Shown one piece after another: positions 62,049 through 64,000 of a stretch of 64,000 nucleotides of DNA. Positions within the stretch are counted from its first letter, which is position 1. The number at the start of each line of letters is the position of its first letter. The position numbers were made by a program, and so were the translations under genes. This DNA comes from G963676655 sp963676655 (GTDB taxonomy: Bacteria; Verrucomicrobiota; Lentisphaeria; Victivallales; Victivallaceae), in NCBI GenBank assembly GCA_963676655.2, contig CAXXKX010000003.1, forward strand, positions 1,488,001 to 1,552,000, in the 5' to 3' direction. The notes under the pieces are model-generated. The model was given only the letters and a program-made list of their open reading frames with translations, searched no databases and had not been told where the DNA came from.

Positions 62049-62558
62049 TTACAGCATTCCCTTGCGGGAAACTTGTTTGGCGGGAGTAAACTCCCGGCTG
62101 CCGATATTTTTAAAGCTGAGATTTACCTTCTGCGGACCGCGCGTTGCTAATTTATAAACTAAATCAAAATCGGTTGGACTGCCAGCACCTTCCACCATAA
62201 AATATATCGTATACAGCGATTGAGGATCTGTATTCTCGAATTTCCACTTCTCCACACCGTTGTCTTTACGCACCCCGACACACGGATATTCTTTACCATC
62301 GGCTTTCAATACAAAATCATATTTACTAAGGCTTCTTTTGGGATCAAGCTGGACTGTAACCGCTGCAAAAGCTTTTTTCCGGTACTTCTGGGGATATGCC
62401 GCATCGTTAAGCTCACTGAATGCCTGCGGTTTGGTTGTAATCTCTGCATTCAGAATGCGCCCAAGGCGAAAGCGCTTGAATTTCAGCTCCGCCCCATTGG
62501 ATGCAACGCTGATCACCAATACCATAGCCATCAATAAAGTTGTTATAAGCGTTTTCAT
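62049..62558 (-). CDS. Small exported protein of unknown function
   Basis: A 169-residue protein with a signal peptide (MKTLITTLLMAMVLVISVAS, cleavage about residue 22) and a beta-rich body (KFKRFRLGRIL, FAAVTVQLDPKRSL, LYTIYFMVEG). Only one Cys. I do not recognise the family; it resembles small periplasmic proteins of Lentisphaerota. It lies 70 bases upstream of the YgiQ-type gene on the same strand; a weak ribosome-binding site makes the start tentative. Confidence 0.6.
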   Translation of the reverse strand: MKTLITTLLMAMVLVISVASNGAELKFKRFRLGRILNAEITTKPQAFSELNDAAYPQKYRKKAFAAVTVQLDPKRSLSKYDFVLKADGKEYPCVGVRKDNGVEKWKFENTDPQSLYTIYFMVEGAGSPTDFDLVYKLATRGPQKVNLSFKNIGSREFTPAKQVSRKGML

Positions 62559-62637
62559 AAAAAAGAATATAACTCTTTTTCATTGAAATTCAAGAAAGCG
62601 GTATTTTCTTTTTCTTGTTAGGCAAATGCTGAGTGAT

Positions 62638-63939
62638 TCAGAGTCTGCCGTCCGCAAGATTTCTGGGGAGAAAATCTTTGATGTCATAAATCACGACATT
62701 GTCTTTTTTGAATCTGGTAAAATCAAGTTCATTGAATTTCTTATGCCCGACAGCTAAAACAACTCCGTCCCATTCTTCCGCCAGATCAAAGATTTTTTCC
62801 TGGTCGATTAACTTCAAGCCATACTCTTCATATGTTTCGCCGGCATCGGCCCATGGATCATAAACGCTTACCCCGCAACCAAAATCTTCCAACTCACGAA
62901 CGACGTCGATCGCACGCGAATTCCTGATATCCGGACAGTTTTCCTTGAAAGTAATACCCAGAACAAGAATTTTGGACTTGTTGACCTGGTGTCCTTTACG
63001 GATCAAAAGTTTAATTATTTCTGAAGCGATATAACGCCCCATCCCGTCATTCAAACGACGACCGGCCAGAATTATTTCAGGATGATAATCAAGCTCCTGA
63101 GCTTTGTAGGTCAAATAATAAGGATCGACGCCAATACAGTGGCCTCCAACCAGACCGGGGCGGAAAGGGAGAAAATTCCATTTTGTTCCGGCTGCCTCAA
63201 GCACCTCGATGGTGTCGATTCCTATCAGGTTGAATATTTTTGCTAGTTCGTTAACGAACGCGATGTTCAAATCGCGTTGAGAGTTCTCAATCACTTTGGC
63301 CGCTTCTGCGACTTTCAGGCAGGAAGCCATGTAAGTCCCTGCGGTAATAATGCTGCCGTATAATGCGTCAACGATCCGGCCGGCTTCCGGGGTCGAACCA
63401 CTGGTGACTTTTTTAATCTGAGTCAAAGTATGGGTTTTGTCTCCGGGGTTGATGCGCTCTGGGCTGTAACCGCAATAAAAATCCTGATTAAATTTCAAAC
63501 CGCTGAACTTTTCCAGAACCGGCACACATTCTTCTTCCGTACATCCCGGAAAAACCGTGCTTTCGTAAATAACAAAACATCCCGGCTGTAAAACCTTGCC
63601 GACTGTTTCACTGGATTTGTATAACGGTGTCAGATCAGGACGTTTGTGATTATCAATCGGGGTAGGAACCGTCACAATAAATACTTCGCATCCCCGCAAA
63701 TCATCCAATGTACTGGTAAAATCCAACTTTTCAGAACCGGCTAATTGCTCCGAAGTAATTTCAAGCGTATGGTCATTTCCTTCACGCAATTCAGAAATGC
63801 GTTTTTCATTAATATCAAATCCGACTGTTTTATAATGGCGCCCAAATTCCACCGCTAACGGCAACCCGACATACCCCAATCCTATCACTGCAATCCTGAC
63901 ATCGCGACTATTGATTTTATCCAACCATACTTTTTCCAT
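62638..63939 (-). CDS. UDP-sugar 6-dehydrogenase (WbpA/TviB-like)
   Basis: A 433-residue nucleotide-sugar dehydrogenase that oxidises the C6 hydroxyl of a UDP-hexose (probably UDP-GlcNAc or UDP-GalNAc) to a uronate for surface polysaccharide. The Rossmann motif is VIGLGYVGLPLAVEFG, the middle motif is YSPERINPGD, and the catalytic Cys is in GGHCIGVDPYYL (about Cys267). The Arg-Leu-Asn-Asp-Gly-Met site (AGRRLNDGMG) fits WbpA/TviB better than UDP-glucose dehydrogenase. Near the window edge; further surface-polysaccharide genes may lie beyond it. No strong ribosome-binding site. Confidence 0.92.
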   Translation of the reverse strand: MEKVWLDKINSRDVRIAVIGLGYVGLPLAVEFGRHYKTVGFDINEKRISELREGNDHTLEITSEQLAGSEKLDFTSTLDDLRGCEVFIVTVPTPIDNHKRPDLTPLYKSSETVGKVLQPGCFVIYESTVFPGCTEEECVPVLEKFSGLKFNQDFYCGYSPERINPGDKTHTLTQIKKVTSGSTPEAGRIVDALYGSIITAGTYMASCLKVAEAAKVIENSQRDLNIAFVNELAKIFNLIGIDTIEVLEAAGTKWNFLPFRPGLVGGHCIGVDPYYLTYKAQELDYHPEIILAGRRLNDGMGRYIASEIIKLLIRKGHQVNKSKILVLGITFKENCPDIRNSRAIDVVRELEDFGCGVSVYDPWADAGETYEEYGLKLIDQEKIFDLAEEWDGVVLAVGHKKFNELDFTRFKKDNVVIYDIKDFLPRNLADGRL

Positions 63940-64000
63940 TATAACCAGACTTTCAAGTTTATGTTCCGCTATATGTTTTATGGGATTTAATATACACTGA

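Overview
The window looks like a chromosomal segment of a Lentisphaerota (PVC superphylum) bacterium, Victivallis-like in style. This is inferred from gene content: a short type IV prepilin-like protein with the [20 protein letters not shown] core common in that phylum, a type I sulfatase, many glycan-active enzymes (GH38, GH4, WbsX/GH99-like, DUF4838-like, pectate-lyase-type beta helices, three SGNH hydrolases), and moderate GC. No rRNA, tRNA, CRISPR array or intact prophage was seen.

Layout. 0.3-15.3 kb is mostly housekeeping: dnaA with a clear terminator, a sulfatase, a ROK-type kinase under LacI-like operators, a zinc-ribbon/TPM-domain operon, fabD, a RAYT-type transposase flanked by three hairpin clusters, the lepA-lepB-purU operon, and an HxlR regulator divergent from two flavin-type redox genes. 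15.9-20.0 kb is an accessory island: a 29-codon leader ORF coupled to a phage-tail-like small protein, an unrecognised helical protein, a membrane TPR protein, and a tandem 1.57 kb duplication of the last two (the helical gene copy is truncated).

20.0-33.5 kb carries an ABC exporter, a mannosidase/SGNH-lipoprotein pair, and a leftward run (prepilin, two beta-helix proteins, WbsX-like, DUF4838-like, C45 Ntn-hydrolase). That run begins at a promoter containing an operator that matches one in front of the adjacent GntR-family regulator gene (34-35 kb), so the regulator probably controls it.

35.2-50.3 kb is a signalling block. A seven-gene operon runs rsbR-rsbS-rsbT-rsbX-like, hybrid histidine kinase, receiver/degenerate kinase, receiver/PP2C phosphatase: a stressosome wired into a phosphorelay. 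Upstream is a 2.5-thousand-residue hybrid kinase with three tandem periplasmic solute-binding domains, whose C-terminal half is a paralogue of the operon kinase.

50.5-59.9 kb is a sugar-uptake and catabolism operon: a GntR-type regulator (self-regulating operators between -35 and -10), a solute-binding-protein/permease fusion, a second permease with a large extracytoplasmic insertion made of degenerate repeats, an SGNH hydrolase, a GH4 enzyme and a Gfo/Idh/MocA dehydrogenase. No cognate ATPase gene is present. The window ends with a YgiQ-type radical SAM protein, a small exported protein and a nucleotide-sugar dehydrogenase.

The strongest candidates for something undescribed are the stressosome-phosphorelay operon with its RsbT-like kinase N-terminus, the permease pair with unusual architectures, and the duplicated TPR/helical-protein cassette.
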